Source of the DNA: CAUSKK01 sp963532425
Lineage (GTDB): Bacteria > Pseudomonadota > Gammaproteobacteria > Cardiobacteriales > Cardiobacteriaceae
DNA: 64,000 nucleotides
Reading direction: 5' to 3'
Assembly (NCBI GenBank): GCA_963532425.1
Contig: CAUSKK010000001.1
Location: forward strand, 186,001-250,000
How positions within the stretch are numbered: position 1 is the first letter of the stretch; every line of letters starts with the position of its first letter. This document shows positions 29,266-37,484 of this stretch, in pieces. A model generated the notes under the pieces. It did no database searches. It was not told the DNA's origin and saw only the letters and a list, made by a program, of their open reading frames with translations. The position numbers were made by a program, and so were the translations under genes.

Positions 29266-30588
29266 TTAGTTGATGTATTCGAGGATAACCGGGCTGTCCG
29301 GGGGGGTGGTTTCGCCGATGCTGACGGCGTTGAGATAGTCCTGGGCGGCCACCTGCCAATCGTCCTCGCTCTCGGCGTGAATGGTAACCAGCGGCGTATC
29401 CCGGTCGAGATAGGCGCCCAGCGGCTGAATGTGGTTGAAGCCGACGCTGTGGTTGATGCTGTCATTGACATTGCGCCGGCCGCCGCCGAGCTTGATAACC
29501 GCCACGCCGATGGCCCGGGTGTCCATGCTCTGCAGAATGCCGTCGCGCTCGGCAAACAGCGGTTTCACCACCGCCGCCCGGCGCAGGTGGGATTTGTAGG
29601 TGGCGCAGAAATTATCCGGGCCGCCCTGGGCGATGACCATGTGGTCGAAACGGTCGCGGGCCCGGCCGCTGTCCAGGGCCTCCTGCAGCTGCTGGCGGGC
29701 CTGTTCGCGGCTGTCGGCGAGCTTGGCATTCACCAGGGCCTCGGCGCCGAGGGCGAAGGTTACCTCCTTCAGGCGCGGATTGCCCTTCTCGCCGCGCAGG
29801 AATTTCACCGCCTCGGCCACCTCCAGGGCGTTGCCGGCGCTGCTGGCCAGCACCTGATTCATGTCCGTAATCAGGGCGCTGGTGGGGCAGCCGGCCTGGT
29901 TGGCGATGTCGACGATGGCCCGGCCCAGGGTGGTGGCCCGTTCTAGATTGTTCATGAAGGCGCCGGTGCCGACCTTCACGTCCATGATGAGGCTGGTCAG
30001 GCCCTCGGCCAGCTTCTTCGACAGAATGGACGAGGCAATCAGCGGCACGCTTTCCACCGTGGCCGTAACGTCGCGCACGGCATAGATTTTCTTATCGGCC
30101 GGGGCGAAATTGGCGGTCTGGCCGATGATGGCACAGCCCACGTTTTTGACGATGTGCTTGAGCTCGTCGATTTCCGGGAAGATTTTAAAGCCGGGGATAG
30201 CCTCCAGCTTGTCCAGGGTGCCACCGGTGTGGCCGAGGCCACGGCCGGCAATCATCGGCACATAGGCGCCACAGGAGGCCAGCAGCGGCGCCAGCACCAG
30301 CGACACCAAATCGCCGACGCCGCCGGTGGAATGCTTGTCCACCACCGGGGCGCCGTCGAGCAGGCCCTTCCAGTCGAGCTTCTCGCCGGAATCACGCATG
30401 GACAGGGTCAGGGCGGTGCGTTCCTCCAGATTCATATCGTTGAAGAAGATGGCCATGGCCAGCGCCGCAATCTGGGCTTCGCTGATGGTGCCGTGGCCGA
30501 TGCCCTGGACGAAGTGGTGAATTTCCTCGACGCTGAGGGCGCCGCCGTCGCGTTTTTTACGAATGATTTCTTGGGGTAGGAATGACAT
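29266..30588 (-). CDS. deoA: Thymidine phosphorylase
   Basis: DeoA splits thymidine or deoxyuridine to base and deoxyribose 1-phosphate in the cytoplasm. The 440-residue length equals E. coli DeoA. The signature is VDKHSTGGVGDLVSLVLAPL followed by GLGHTGGTLDKLEAIPG; MDVKVGTGAFM and the C-terminal lipoyl-like fold segment follow. The gene is 12 bp after the deoC homologue. Those 12 bp are a palindrome variant that also provides the Shine-Dalgarno sequence. deoB and deoD are not present. Confidence 0.96.
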   Translation of the reverse strand: MSFLPQEIIRKKRDGGALSVEEIHHFVQGIGHGTISEAQIAALAMAIFFNDMNLEERTALTLSMRDSGEKLDWKGLLDGAPVVDKHSTGGVGDLVSLVLAPLLASCGAYVPMIAGRGLGHTGGTLDKLEAIPGFKIFPEIDELKHIVKNVGCAIIGQTANFAPADKKIYAVRDVTATVESVPLIASSILSKKLAEGLTSLIMDVKVGTGAFMNNLERATTLGRAIVDIANQAGCPTSALITDMNQVLASSAGNALEVAEAVKFLRGEKGNPRLKEVTFALGAEALVNAKLADSREQARQQLQEALDSGRARDRFDHMVIAQGGPDNFCATYKSHLRRAAVVKPLFAERDGILQSMDTRAIGVAVIKLGGGRRNVNDSINHSVGFNHIQPLGAYLDRDTPLVTIHAESEDDWQVAAQDYLNAVSIGETTPPDSPVILEYIN

Positions 30589-30600
30589 GGAAGCGCTCCC
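30589..30600 (-). promoter_or_regulatory. deoA ribosome-binding site embedded in a palindrome copy
   Basis: The whole deoC-deoA gap reads GGGAGCGCTTCC on the minus strand, directly followed by the deoA ATG. GGGAG is the only Shine-Dalgarno candidate and belongs to a GAAGCGCTTC-type palindrome, so hairpin formation could affect deoA translation. Confidence 0.65.
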
Positions 30601-31359
30601 TTAAATTTGGTCGTCGGTGGATATTGCCCCCAAATCGTTCAAGATTTCGGTGAGCAGGGTCAGGCTGCTGAGGCGCACGTGGTTGGGTTTGACCCAGCTT
30701 TCACCGTTGCGGGCCTCGATGAGCTGCAGATAGCGGCGGGCCATTTCCAGATTGGCGGTGCTGGCCGAAATTTTGATGCCGACGTTGCCGCCATAGCGGT
30801 TAATGACGTCCAGCATGGCGCTCAGCGTCTCCGGCGTGTCGCCGTTCTTGTTGCGGACGATGCTGCTGGTGCGCAGAAAGTGGGCGCCATTTTCCACGGC
30901 AATCTCGCTGGCGCGCAGAATCAGGGCCTCGTCGGCCAGGGCGGTGGTTTCCAGAATGACCTTGAGGGTGGCCCCGTGGGGAATGCAGAGGGCCGACACC
31001 GCCGAGACCAGCTTCACGGCCTGGGCCTCGTTGCCGGCCTTGAACTGGCCGTGGGGAAAGACCAGTTCGATTTCGTTGGCGCCCTCGTTGAGCACCTGGG
31101 CGGTGGCTTTGAGTACCTCATCAAACTCATCGTTGCCGTCCGGATAGTTGACCACCGTTGCCACTTTCACCAGCTCGCCGTGCAGTTCGTCCAGCGTTTT
31201 GCGGGCCAGCGGCACCAGCTCCGGCGCCACGCCAACGCTCGCCACCCGGCCAAAAGGCGTAACGGCGCTGCGACATAGCTTGGCGATGTGCTCGGCGCTT
31301 TCCTCCTTTTTATAGGTGGCCAAATCAATGAGCGGGATAATGGCTTTTGTTGTTTGCAT
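30601..31359 (-). CDS. deoC: Deoxyribose-phosphate aldolase homologue with altered catalytic residues
   Basis: The 252-residue protein aligns along its length with E. coli DeoC (259 aa), which cleaves deoxyribose 5-phosphate. Examples are TPFGRVASVGVAPELVPLAR, VATVVNYPDGND, ELVFPHGQFKAGNE and the final strand. By this alignment the Schiff-base Lys167 (FIKTSTG in E. coli) is Arg163 (FLRTSSI), and Asp102 (EVDVVFP) is Glu98 (EIELVFP). The third catalytic residue, Lys201, is kept as Lys196 (VGIKIS). The phosphate-binding KPAGGVR is replaced by KISASTA. It may be a pseudoenzyme, use another lysine or have a different substrate. It sits just upstream of deoA with its own promoter inside the dapF end. 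Confidence 0.85.
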   Translation of the reverse strand: MQTTKAIIPLIDLATYKKEESAEHIAKLCRSAVTPFGRVASVGVAPELVPLARKTLDELHGELVKVATVVNYPDGNDEFDEVLKATAQVLNEGANEIELVFPHGQFKAGNEAQAVKLVSAVSALCIPHGATLKVILETTALADEALILRASEIAVENGAHFLRTSSIVRNKNGDTPETLSAMLDVINRYGGNVGIKISASTANLEMARRYLQLIEARNGESWVKPNHVRLSSLTLLTEILNDLGAISTDDQI

Positions 31360-31386
31360 ATTGATTGAAAAATAGAAAAAAGGAAT

Positions 31387-32184
31387 CTAAGTATAGCAAA
31401 GCGAACCGCGAAAAACCGTGGCCGCCGGGCCGATAAGTTGCAGTGGCGACGGGGCTTGCCAGCGGATTTGCAGCGTGCCGCCGGGCAGATTTACCACCAC
31501 CTCCGGCCCCAGCAAACCGGCCTCGATGCCGGCCGCCACCGCCGCACAGGCCCCGGTGCCACAGGCCTGGGTTTCGCCGGCGCCGCGCTCGTAGACACGC
31601 AGGTCGATGGCCGCCGGGCTGCGCCGGGCCATGAAGCCCACATTGACGCCCTCGGGGAACAGGTCGGACTGGCGCTGCACCCGGGGCCCCCATTCGGCCA
31701 CCGGCGCCGTGGCCACGTCGGCCACCAGCCGGACGGCGTGGGGATTGCCCATGTCGACGCGGAAGAAGCACTCCCCGTCAATGAGCACCGGCGGCGCGAA
31801 GTGGGGCGTGCCCATGTCCACGGCGTAGAGCGCTTCGCCCTGGGCGTTCACCCCGGCCCGGTCGATGTGAATGAGGCCGCGCTTGACCTGGACCCGGGCC
31901 GGCCGGCTGAAATCGAAGAGCTGCTGTTCATAAAGATAGTGGCCGAAGCAGCGGGCACCGTTGCCGCAGTGTTCCACCTCGCCGCCGTCGGCGTTGAAGA
32001 TGCGATAGACGAAGTCATGGCTCGGGTCGCGGGCGGCCTCGATAATCAGCAGCTGGTCGAAGCCGATGCCGCGATGGCGGTCGGCCCGGGCGCGGATTTG
32101 GGCCGGCGTCCAGGTGAAGGGCCGGTGGCGGCAATCCAGCACCACAAAGTCATTACCCAGCCCGTGCATTTTGGTAAATTCCAT
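31387..32184 (-). CDS. dapF: Diaminopimelate epimerase
   Basis: DapF converts LL- to meso-diaminopimelate for lysine and peptidoglycan synthesis. The 265-residue protein (usual ~274) has the two catalytic cysteines in EHCGNGARCFG (Cys73) and QACGTGACAAVAAG (Cys208). MHGLGNDFVVLDCR at the start and VDMGNPHAVRLV also match the family. The ATG at 32184 is the first after the divergent gap with the antiporter gene. A palindrome half (AGAGCGCTTCGCC) lies inside near 31838. Confidence 0.96.
   Translation of the reverse strand: MEFTKMHGLGNDFVVLDCRHRPFTWTPAQIRARADRHRGIGFDQLLIIEAARDPSHDFVYRIFNADGGEVEHCGNGARCFGHYLYEQQLFDFSRPARVQVKRGLIHIDRAGVNAQGEALYAVDMGTPHFAPPVLIDGECFFRVDMGNPHAVRLVADVATAPVAEWGPRVQRQSDLFPEGVNVGFMARRSPAAIDLRVYERGAGETQACGTGACAAVAAGIEAGLLGPEVVVNLPGGTLQIRWQAPSPLQLIGPAATVFRGSLCYT
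31390..31398 (-). promoter_or_regulatory. Extended -10 promoter for deoC-deoA within the dapF 3' end
   Basis: On the minus strand TGCTATACT forms a TGn extended -10 about 30 bp before the deoC ATG, overlapping the last codons and stop of dapF. It would allow separate expression of the deo genes. Confidence 0.5.
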
Positions 32185-32296
32185 TTTTTGGCTCCAAAAG
32201 CCCTATTTTAGCAGGGCCTCCGGCGGCGAAATTGCTGCCCCGGCGGCGAAAAATCCCGATAATTACCCCTTTTTTACACTTTTTAGAGGAGATTCT

Positions 32297-34126
32297 ATGG
32301 CGCTAGAGCATACGGAACAGGCCCATCAGCTGCTGCAAACGGTGCTTTACCTGGGCGCGGCGGTGGTGGCCGTGCCGCTCTTCAAACGGCTCGGACTGGG
32401 CTCCGTGCTGGGCTATCTCTGCGCCGGTCTGGCGCTGTCTTTTTTTAGCGTGGCCGGCGACCCGCAGGCGGTATTGCACCTGGCCGAATTCGGCGTGGTC
32501 ATGTTCCTGTTCATCATCGGTCTGGAAATGGAACCGGCCCACCTCTGGCATCTACGCCGGCAGATATTCGGCCTCGGCGCGGCCCAGGTGGCCTGCTGTC
32601 TGCTGCTGCTCTGCCTCGGCGCCCGGCTGCTCGGCTTCGGCTGGGAGGTCAGCTTCATCGGTGCCGCCGGCTTTGTGCTCACCTCCTCGGCCATGGTCAT
32701 TCAGATTCTGTCCGAGCGCGAGGCCCTGAGCTCCGAGGGCGGCCGCAAGATTGTCTCCATTCTGCTGTTTGAGGATTTGATGCTGGTGCCGCTGCTGGCG
32801 GTGGTGTCCTTCCTGGCCCCGGCCCACAGCGGCAGCAAGGCCAGCCTGCCCTTCTGGCAGAGTGCCGGCATGGCCCTGCTGGCCCTGGCGGCGCTGATAC
32901 TCATCGGCCGCTACGCGCTGAAATATCTGTTCTTTATCCTGGCCAGGAACAAGGCCCGGGAGGTGATGACCGCCAGCGCCCTCTTCGTGGTGCTCGGCAG
33001 CGCCATGCTGATGGAAATGGGCGGCCTGTCCATGGCCATGGGCGCCTTCATCGCCGGCGTGCTGCTCTCGGAAAGTCCATTCCGCCACCAGCTGGAAAGC
33101 GACATTGAACCGTTCCGGGGCCTGCTGCTCGGCCTCTTTTTCCTCGGCGTCGGCATGTCGCTGGATTTGAGCGTGGTCATCGACAATTTCCCGCTGGTGA
33201 TGGGCGGCATGCTGCTGTTCAAACTCTGCAAGGGCCTGGGCATCTATGTAGTGGCCAAACTGGCCCGCTCCGGCCAGCAGAAGGCCCTGTCCCGGGCGGT
33301 GCTGATGTCCCAGGGCGGTGAGTTTTCCTTCGTGCTCTATTCCTCGGCCCTGTCCCTGGGCGTCATCACCCAGGAGCAGAGCGCCAAATTTACGGCCATG
33401 GTCGTGCTGTCCATGGCGATTACACCGCTGTTCCTCATCGTTGAAAAATTGTTCCTCAACCGCCACCGCCGCATCAGCGAGACCCGTGAACCCGACGAAA
33501 TCCAGGAACAGCGCAATGTGCTGATTATCGGCCTCGGCCGCTTCGGCCAGATTGTCTACCGCATCCTCGACGCCTGCGGCTATCACTGCACGGTCATCGA
33601 CAACAACGCCAAAACCATCAACGACCTGAAGAAATTCCAGATTCAGGGCTATTTCGGCGAGGGTACCAACCGCCAGCTGCTGCTAACCGCCGGTCTGGAG
33701 AAGGCCGATGTGCTGGTCATCGCCAGCCACAACCGCAAGGCCATCACCGAGATTGTCTCGTTTGCGCGCTCGGTCAGTTCGTCGCTGCGCATCATTGCCC
33801 GGGCCTACGACCGCCAGCACGTCTATGAGCTGCACCATGCCGGCGCCGATGAAATCGTGCGCGAAACCTTCGACAGCTCGGTGCGCGTCGGCAAGCGCAC
33901 GCTGGAAGCGCTGGGGGTGGAACCGGAAATGGCGGAGAAACTCGGCAATCTCTTCTTCCAGCTTGACCGGGAAGCCATGGAAAAACTGGCCCGGCTCTAC
34001 AATCCCAGCATCTCCACCTTCGACAACCAGGCCTTCATCGACGAGGCCAACCGGCTGCGCCAGGAGGGCCGCCTGAAGATGCAGGCCCTGCTCAATTCGC
34101 CCGACCGGGAAGAGGACAGCGCCTAG
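32297..34126 (+). CDS. CPA2 cation:proton antiporter, Kef-type, with RCK/TrkA-N domain
   Basis: The 609-residue protein has about 12 membrane segments in residues 1-390 of the Na+/H+ exchanger fold (VLGYLCAGLALSF, FGVVMFLFIIGLEMEP, LTSSAMVIQILSE, GAFIAGVLLSESPFRHQLE). A NAD-binding RCK domain follows (VLIIGLGRFGQIVYRIL, VTVIDN-like strand, GYFGEGTNRQLLLTAGL). This is the layout of glutathione-gated K+ efflux systems KefB/KefC; which of them, or whether it is glutathione-regulated, cannot be settled. I chose the ATG at 32297 because AGAGGAG precedes it; a longer in-frame reading covers the divergent promoter. A single palindrome follows the stop at 34140. Confidence 0.88.
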   Translation: MALEHTEQAHQLLQTVLYLGAAVVAVPLFKRLGLGSVLGYLCAGLALSFFSVAGDPQAVLHLAEFGVVMFLFIIGLEMEPAHLWHLRRQIFGLGAAQVACCLLLLCLGARLLGFGWEVSFIGAAGFVLTSSAMVIQILSEREALSSEGGRKIVSILLFEDLMLVPLLAVVSFLAPAHSGSKASLPFWQSAGMALLALAALILIGRYALKYLFFILARNKAREVMTASALFVVLGSAMLMEMGGLSMAMGAFIAGVLLSESPFRHQLESDIEPFRGLLLGLFFLGVGMSLDLSVVIDNFPLVMGGMLLFKLCKGLGIYVVAKLARSGQQKALSRAVLMSQGGEFSFVLYSSALSLGVITQEQSAKFTAMVVLSMAITPLFLIVEKLFLNRHRRISETREPDEIQEQRNVLIIGLGRFGQIVYRILDACGYHCTVIDNNAKTINDLKKFQIQGYFGEGTNRQLLLTAGLEKADVLVIASHNRKAITEIVSFARSVSSSLRIIARAYDRQHVYELHHAGADEIVRETFDSSVRVGKRTLEALGVEPEMAEKLGNLFFQLDREAMEKLARLYNPSISTFDNQAFIDEANRLRQEGRLKMQALLNSPDREEDSA

Positions 34127-34184
34127 CGCTGCGGCAGAACGAAGCGCTTCCCCCCCTACCCATTCCCCCACCTTTGGAGCTCCC

Positions 34185-35891
34185 ATGAACATACTCAACG
34201 AACTGAAAAACCTCGTCGGCGACCACAACGTCATCACCGACCCCAGCAAAACCGCCCCCTACTACAAGGGCTTCCGCTACGGCAGCGGCACGGCCCTGGC
34301 CGTGGTCATTCCGCGCACGCTGGTGGAACTGTGGCAGGTGGCCCGCACCTGCGTGAAGCACGACCACATCATGATTCTGCAGGCCTCCAACACCGGCCTC
34401 ACCGGCGGTTCCACCCCCTTCGGCGACTATGACCGGCCGGTGCTGCTGATTTCCCTGATGCTGCTCAAGGGCATTCAGCTGCTCAACGACGGCAGCCAGG
34501 CGGTAGCCTTCCCCGGCAGCACCCTCTTTGAACTGGAAGACCTGCTGCGGCCGCTGGGCCGGGAGCCGCACAGCGTCATCGGTTCCTCCTGCATCGGCGC
34601 CTCCATCATCGGCGGCATCTGCAACAACTCCGGCGGCGCCCTTATCCATCGCGGCCCGGCCTACACCGAGCAGGCCCTCTACGCCCGCATCGATGAGGGC
34701 GGCAATCTGGAGCTGATTAACCATCTGGACATTGACCTGGGCCAGACGCCCGAGGAAATCCTCACCAACCTGCAGGAACAGCGCTACCGGCCCGAACAGG
34801 TGCACAACGGCGGCAGCCGCCGGGCCTCGGACAGTAGCTATGAGGCCAAGGTGCGCGACGTGGACGCCGCCAGCCCGGCCCGCTACAACAACAACCCCGA
34901 GCGGCTCTACGAGGCCTCCGGTTCGGCCGGCCGGCTGATTGTCTTTGCCGTGCGCATCGACACCTTCGCCAAGCCGGCCCGGGAACAGGTCTTCTACATC
35001 GGCACCAACGACACCCGGGTGCTGACGAAAATCCGCCGCGACATTCTGAAAAGCTTCAAAAATCTGCCGGTCTCCGGCGAGTACCTGCACCGGGACTATT
35101 TCAACGTCAGCGAACGCTACGGCCGCGATAGCTTCCTGCTCATCGACAAGCTCGGCTCCAAGGCGGTGCCGCCGTTCCTGCGCTTCAAAAACCGCTTCGA
35201 CCGGCTCGCCGGCAAAATCGGCCTGGGCAAGTTTTCCGACAAATTCACCCAGTTCATCATGGAACTGCTGCCCAGCCATCTGCCGCCGGTTTTCCGCCAG
35301 ATGCGCGACCAGTACGAACACCATCTGGTTTTGAAAATGGAAAACGACGGCATCGAGGAGGCCAAGGACTATCTGGATAAACTGCTGGTGGGTTCCGTCG
35401 GCGCCTACCACTACTGCACGGCGAAGGAGGGCGAGCAGGCCATACTGCATCGCTTTGTCATGGCCGGGGCCGCGAAGCGCTACCACACCGTCCACGGCAA
35501 GCGCTTCGGCGACATCCTCGCCCTGGACATTGCCCTGCGCCGCAACGAGGAGGATTGGTTCGAGGTGCTGCCACCGGAGCTGGACGCGCTGATAGTGGAA
35601 AAACTCTACTGCGGCCATTTCTTCTGCCACGTCATGCACCAGGATTACCTGCTGAAGCCCGGCACCGACGCCATGGCCATCAAGGCCCAGCTGCTGCAGT
35701 ACTTTGACGCCAAGGGCGCCGAGTATCCGGCCGAACATAATGTGGGCCATCTCTACCAGGCCAAGGAGGCCCTGCGCGATTTCTACCGCCAGCAGGACCC
35801 CACCAACTCGCTGAATCCGGGCATTGGCAAAACGCCGAAAAACAAACACTGGAGCGGCCCCTGCGACTGTGGTTCTCACGGCCATGGATAG
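34185..35891 (+). CDS. dld: Quinone-dependent D-lactate dehydrogenase
   Basis: Dld is a peripheral inner-membrane flavoenzyme oxidising D-lactate to pyruvate. The 568-residue length is close to E. coli Dld (571). The FAD-binding part shows LQASNTGLTGGSTPFGDYD, VAFPGSTLFELEDLL and IGGICNNSGGALIHRGPAYT. The C-terminal part ends AEHNVGHLYQAKEALRDFYR and NPGIGKTPKNKHW, then a Cys/His-rich tail CDCGSHGHG not known from E. coli. The start ATG has TGGAG upstream. The last 22 codons have a diverged second copy 111 bp downstream; in that copy the reading ends CDCGSHGH and stop. Confidence 0.95.
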   Translation: MNILNELKNLVGDHNVITDPSKTAPYYKGFRYGSGTALAVVIPRTLVELWQVARTCVKHDHIMILQASNTGLTGGSTPFGDYDRPVLLISLMLLKGIQLLNDGSQAVAFPGSTLFELEDLLRPLGREPHSVIGSSCIGASIIGGICNNSGGALIHRGPAYTEQALYARIDEGGNLELINHLDIDLGQTPEEILTNLQEQRYRPEQVHNGGSRRASDSSYEAKVRDVDAASPARYNNNPERLYEASGSAGRLIVFAVRIDTFAKPAREQVFYIGTNDTRVLTKIRRDILKSFKNLPVSGEYLHRDYFNVSERYGRDSFLLIDKLGSKAVPPFLRFKNRFDRLAGKIGLGKFSDKFTQFIMELLPSHLPPVFRQMRDQYEHHLVLKMENDGIEEAKDYLDKLLVGSVGAYHYCTAKEGEQAILHRFVMAGAAKRYHTVHGKRFGDILALDIALRRNEEDWFEVLPPELDALIVEKLYCGHFFCHVMHQDYLLKPGTDAMAIKAQLLQYFDAKGAEYPAEHNVGHLYQAKEALRDFYRQQDPTNSLNPGIGKTPKNKHWSGPCDCGSHGHG

Positions 35892-35930
35892 CCGTTCCTC
35901 GGTTTTGCCTGGCTCTGCCCTCACGGGCGC

Positions 35931-35999
35931 CGCATTGGCAAAACCCCCAAAAACAAACATTGGACGGGCCCCTGCGACTGTGGTTCTCATGGCCATTGA
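35931..35999 (+). pseudogene. Second, diverged copy of the dld 3' end
   Basis: Twenty-two codons plus a stop repeat the end of dld at an offset of 111 bp. The peptide would read IGKTPKNKHWTGPCDCGSHG then His and stop. Only 7 of about 69 bases differ. Most changes are third-position and silent (ACG/ACC, CCG/CCC, CAC/CAT twice); one changes Ser to Thr, one changes the first Gly codon to Arg, and one turns the last Gly codon into TGA. There is no start codon or ribosome site, so it is a relic rather than a gene. Confidence 0.88.
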
Positions 36000-36119
36000 G
36001 CGACCATTGGGGCCCGCCGGTCGCCATTGTTTTGACGGCCGCCGGCCCCATAAAGGGAACGGGCCGTGGAAGCGCTTCGGCCGAACCCGGCCCTCAACTT
36101 AGATATAAAAGGAAAAACC

Positions 36120-36221
36120 ATGAAAAAACTCTTGCTGCTGGTGCTGGTGCCGCTGCTGTTGAACGGCTGCTTCATCGTGCCGGTGAAATCCAACGAAGCC
36201 GTGGTGCTGGAACCGAAATAG
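36120..36221 (+). CDS. Very small lipoprotein, 33 aa
   Basis: The 33-codon frame encodes MKKLLLLVLVPLLLNGC followed by FIVPVKSNEAVVLEPK and TAG. It is a near-perfect lipoprotein signal with lipobox LLNGC (Cys17), leaving a mature peptide of only 17 residues. AAAGGAAAA precedes the ATG. The stop codon is fused to the AGGAGG ribosome site of the next lipoprotein gene. The mature start (C-F-I-V-P) resembles that of the next protein (C-Y-V-V-P), so the two may be related, with this one truncated. Its function is unknown; it recalls entericidin-sized lipoproteins only in size. Confidence 0.65.
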   Translation: MKKLLLLVLVPLLLNGCFIVPVKSNEAVVLEPK

Positions 36222-36230
36222 GAGGTTGAG

Positions 36231-36674
36231 ATGATGAAAAAAATGGGAGCTCTGACCCTAACCCTGGCGCTGGGCGCCTGCTACGTGGTGCCGGCCAACC
36301 AGGTGCGCGTGGCCCGGGTGGAACATGGCGGGGCCGCCGGAAGCAGCCTGCAGCTGCCCGGCGCCGTTTCCCTGCCGGCGGCCTACACGGCCCGGCTCTA
36401 TCCGGCCAACAGGCTGGCCGAACGCTACGGCGTCGGCAATGCCTCGGTGTCGGCCAAGGACGGCTACGGCGTCTTCAACGCCCAGATTGGCGGCGACACC
36501 TTCACCGGCGAGGCCTCCCGCGACAGTGCCGACGCCAATCGTGGCACCGCCAACGGCAGCAGCGGCCGGGGCGTCTATCTCAGCTGTACCTATTCGGTGG
36601 TGGACGGCAACAACGGCAAGGGCAACTGTAAGACTTCGGACGGGGCCCTGTTCGACATGCACATCACCCACTAA
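36231..36674 (+). CDS. Small lipoprotein of unknown function, 147 aa
   Basis: A lipoprotein signal peptide with lipobox LGAC (Cys17 counting from the first of two adjacent Met codons) leads to a mature domain of about 130 residues. The middle and end are rich in Gly, Ser and Asn (GEASRDSADANRGTANGSSG) and carry two further cysteines (YLSCTYSVVDGNNGKGNCK), which could form a disulfide. I do not recognise the family. AGGAGG lies five bases before the first ATG and eight before the second, so either start is possible. It is the second gene after the 33-residue lipoprotein, 9 bp away, and ends at a strong terminator. Confidence 0.8.
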   Translation: MMKKMGALTLTLALGACYVVPANQVRVARVEHGGAAGSSLQLPGAVSLPAAYTARLYPANRLAERYGVGNASVSAKDGYGVFNAQIGGDTFTGEASRDSADANRGTANGSSGRGVYLSCTYSVVDGNNGKGNCKTSDGALFDMHITH

Positions 36675-36680
36675 ACCCCC

Positions 36681-36710
36681 AGCGCTTCCCCCGGGAAGCG
36701 CTTCTTTTTT
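36681..36710 (+). terminator. Terminator made of two palindrome copies
   Basis: AGCGCTTCCC-CC-GGGAAGCGCT forms a perfect 10-bp stem from two inverted palindrome cores and is followed by TTC and six T residues. Confidence 0.85.
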
Positions 36711-36722
36711 GGAGGACGATTA

Positions 36723-37430
36723 ATGAAGAAAATCCTAGTGTTCGTCGCCCTGCTCGGCGGCAATCTTCTGGCCAAACCCTATCCCCAGCAGGATTTGGCC
36801 GCCCTGGTCAGCCCCCAGGCCTTCCACTTCGACAGGGCCATCGCCAGCGTTGAGGTGCTGCGCCCGCTGGCCGGCGAGTATCCCACCCAGTTTGACAGCG
36901 CCGACGACCGCAAGCGCGCCCGCCGGGACATTCGCCAGCTCACCCAGATGCTGGAGCTGGTACGCGACGATAACATCATCGACGCCCAGCACCCCCAGCG
37001 GCTGACCCTGCTCTGGCTGCTGGCCAACCTCGGCGTCTACGCCCATAACCTGGACATGGAGGAGGGCTTCCGTCAGGCCAGCACCAACTATGAGGCGGCC
37101 CTGGCGCTGGTGCCGGCGTCGGAAACGAAGAAACGGGCAGCCCTGCTGGAGGACTACGGCCGTTTTCTCACCACGGCCACCAAAATCGAACTCGGCGAAA
37201 AGTACCTGCGCGAGGCGGTGGCCCTGAATCCAGAGCTGGGCTATTCGCTGGCGGTGAATCTGGCTATCCAGGGGAAAAAGGAGGAAGCGCTTCGGCTGCT
37301 GGACAGCCATCTGCAACGGGAACCCGACGACGCCGACGCCCAGAAACTACGGGGGGCCCTGCGCGGCACCGGCCCGGAACTGCGCAGCGTGCAACGGCCG
37401 CTGAACCCGGCCGCCGACGGGGAACGCTAG
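36723..37430 (+). CDS. Periplasmic TPR-like protein, 235 aa, unknown function
   Basis: The product starts with a signal peptide (MKKILVFVALLGGNLLA) and continues with all-helical segments suggestive of tetratricopeptide repeats. Examples are YEAALALVPASETKKRAALL, EKYLREAVALNPELGYSLAV and EEALRLLDSHLQREPDDADA. An in-frame palindrome encodes EEALRLL at about 37283. GGAGGA lies upstream of the ATG. It follows a terminator, so it may have its own promoter or depend on read-through. It resembles the secreted protein at 25484-26452 in its helical C-terminal part, but I cannot assign a family. Confidence 0.78.
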   Translation: MKKILVFVALLGGNLLAKPYPQQDLAALVSPQAFHFDRAIASVEVLRPLAGEYPTQFDSADDRKRARRDIRQLTQMLELVRDDNIIDAQHPQRLTLLWLLANLGVYAHNLDMEEGFRQASTNYEAALALVPASETKKRAALLEDYGRFLTTATKIELGEKYLREAVALNPELGYSLAVNLAIQGKKEEALRLLDSHLQREPDDADAQKLRGALRGTGPELRSVQRPLNPAADGER

Positions 37431-37447
37431 TCGCTCCCCCCGGCCGG

Positions 37448-37469
37448 CGCTAGAATAGCGGCTTTTTTT
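37448..37469 (+). terminator. Weak terminator candidate before lpdA
   Basis: CGCTA-GAA-TAGCG, a 5-bp stem, is followed by GGC and seven T residues. The stem is short and separated from the T run, so it may instead be part of the lpdA leader. Confidence 0.4.
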
Positions 37470-37484
37470 CTTAAGGATAATTTT

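Noticed and set aside
36101..36119. TATAAA near 36104 as a promoter of the small lipoprotein gene
   Set aside because: It lies so close to the ATG that transcription would start at or after the start codon, and no -35 box accompanies it.
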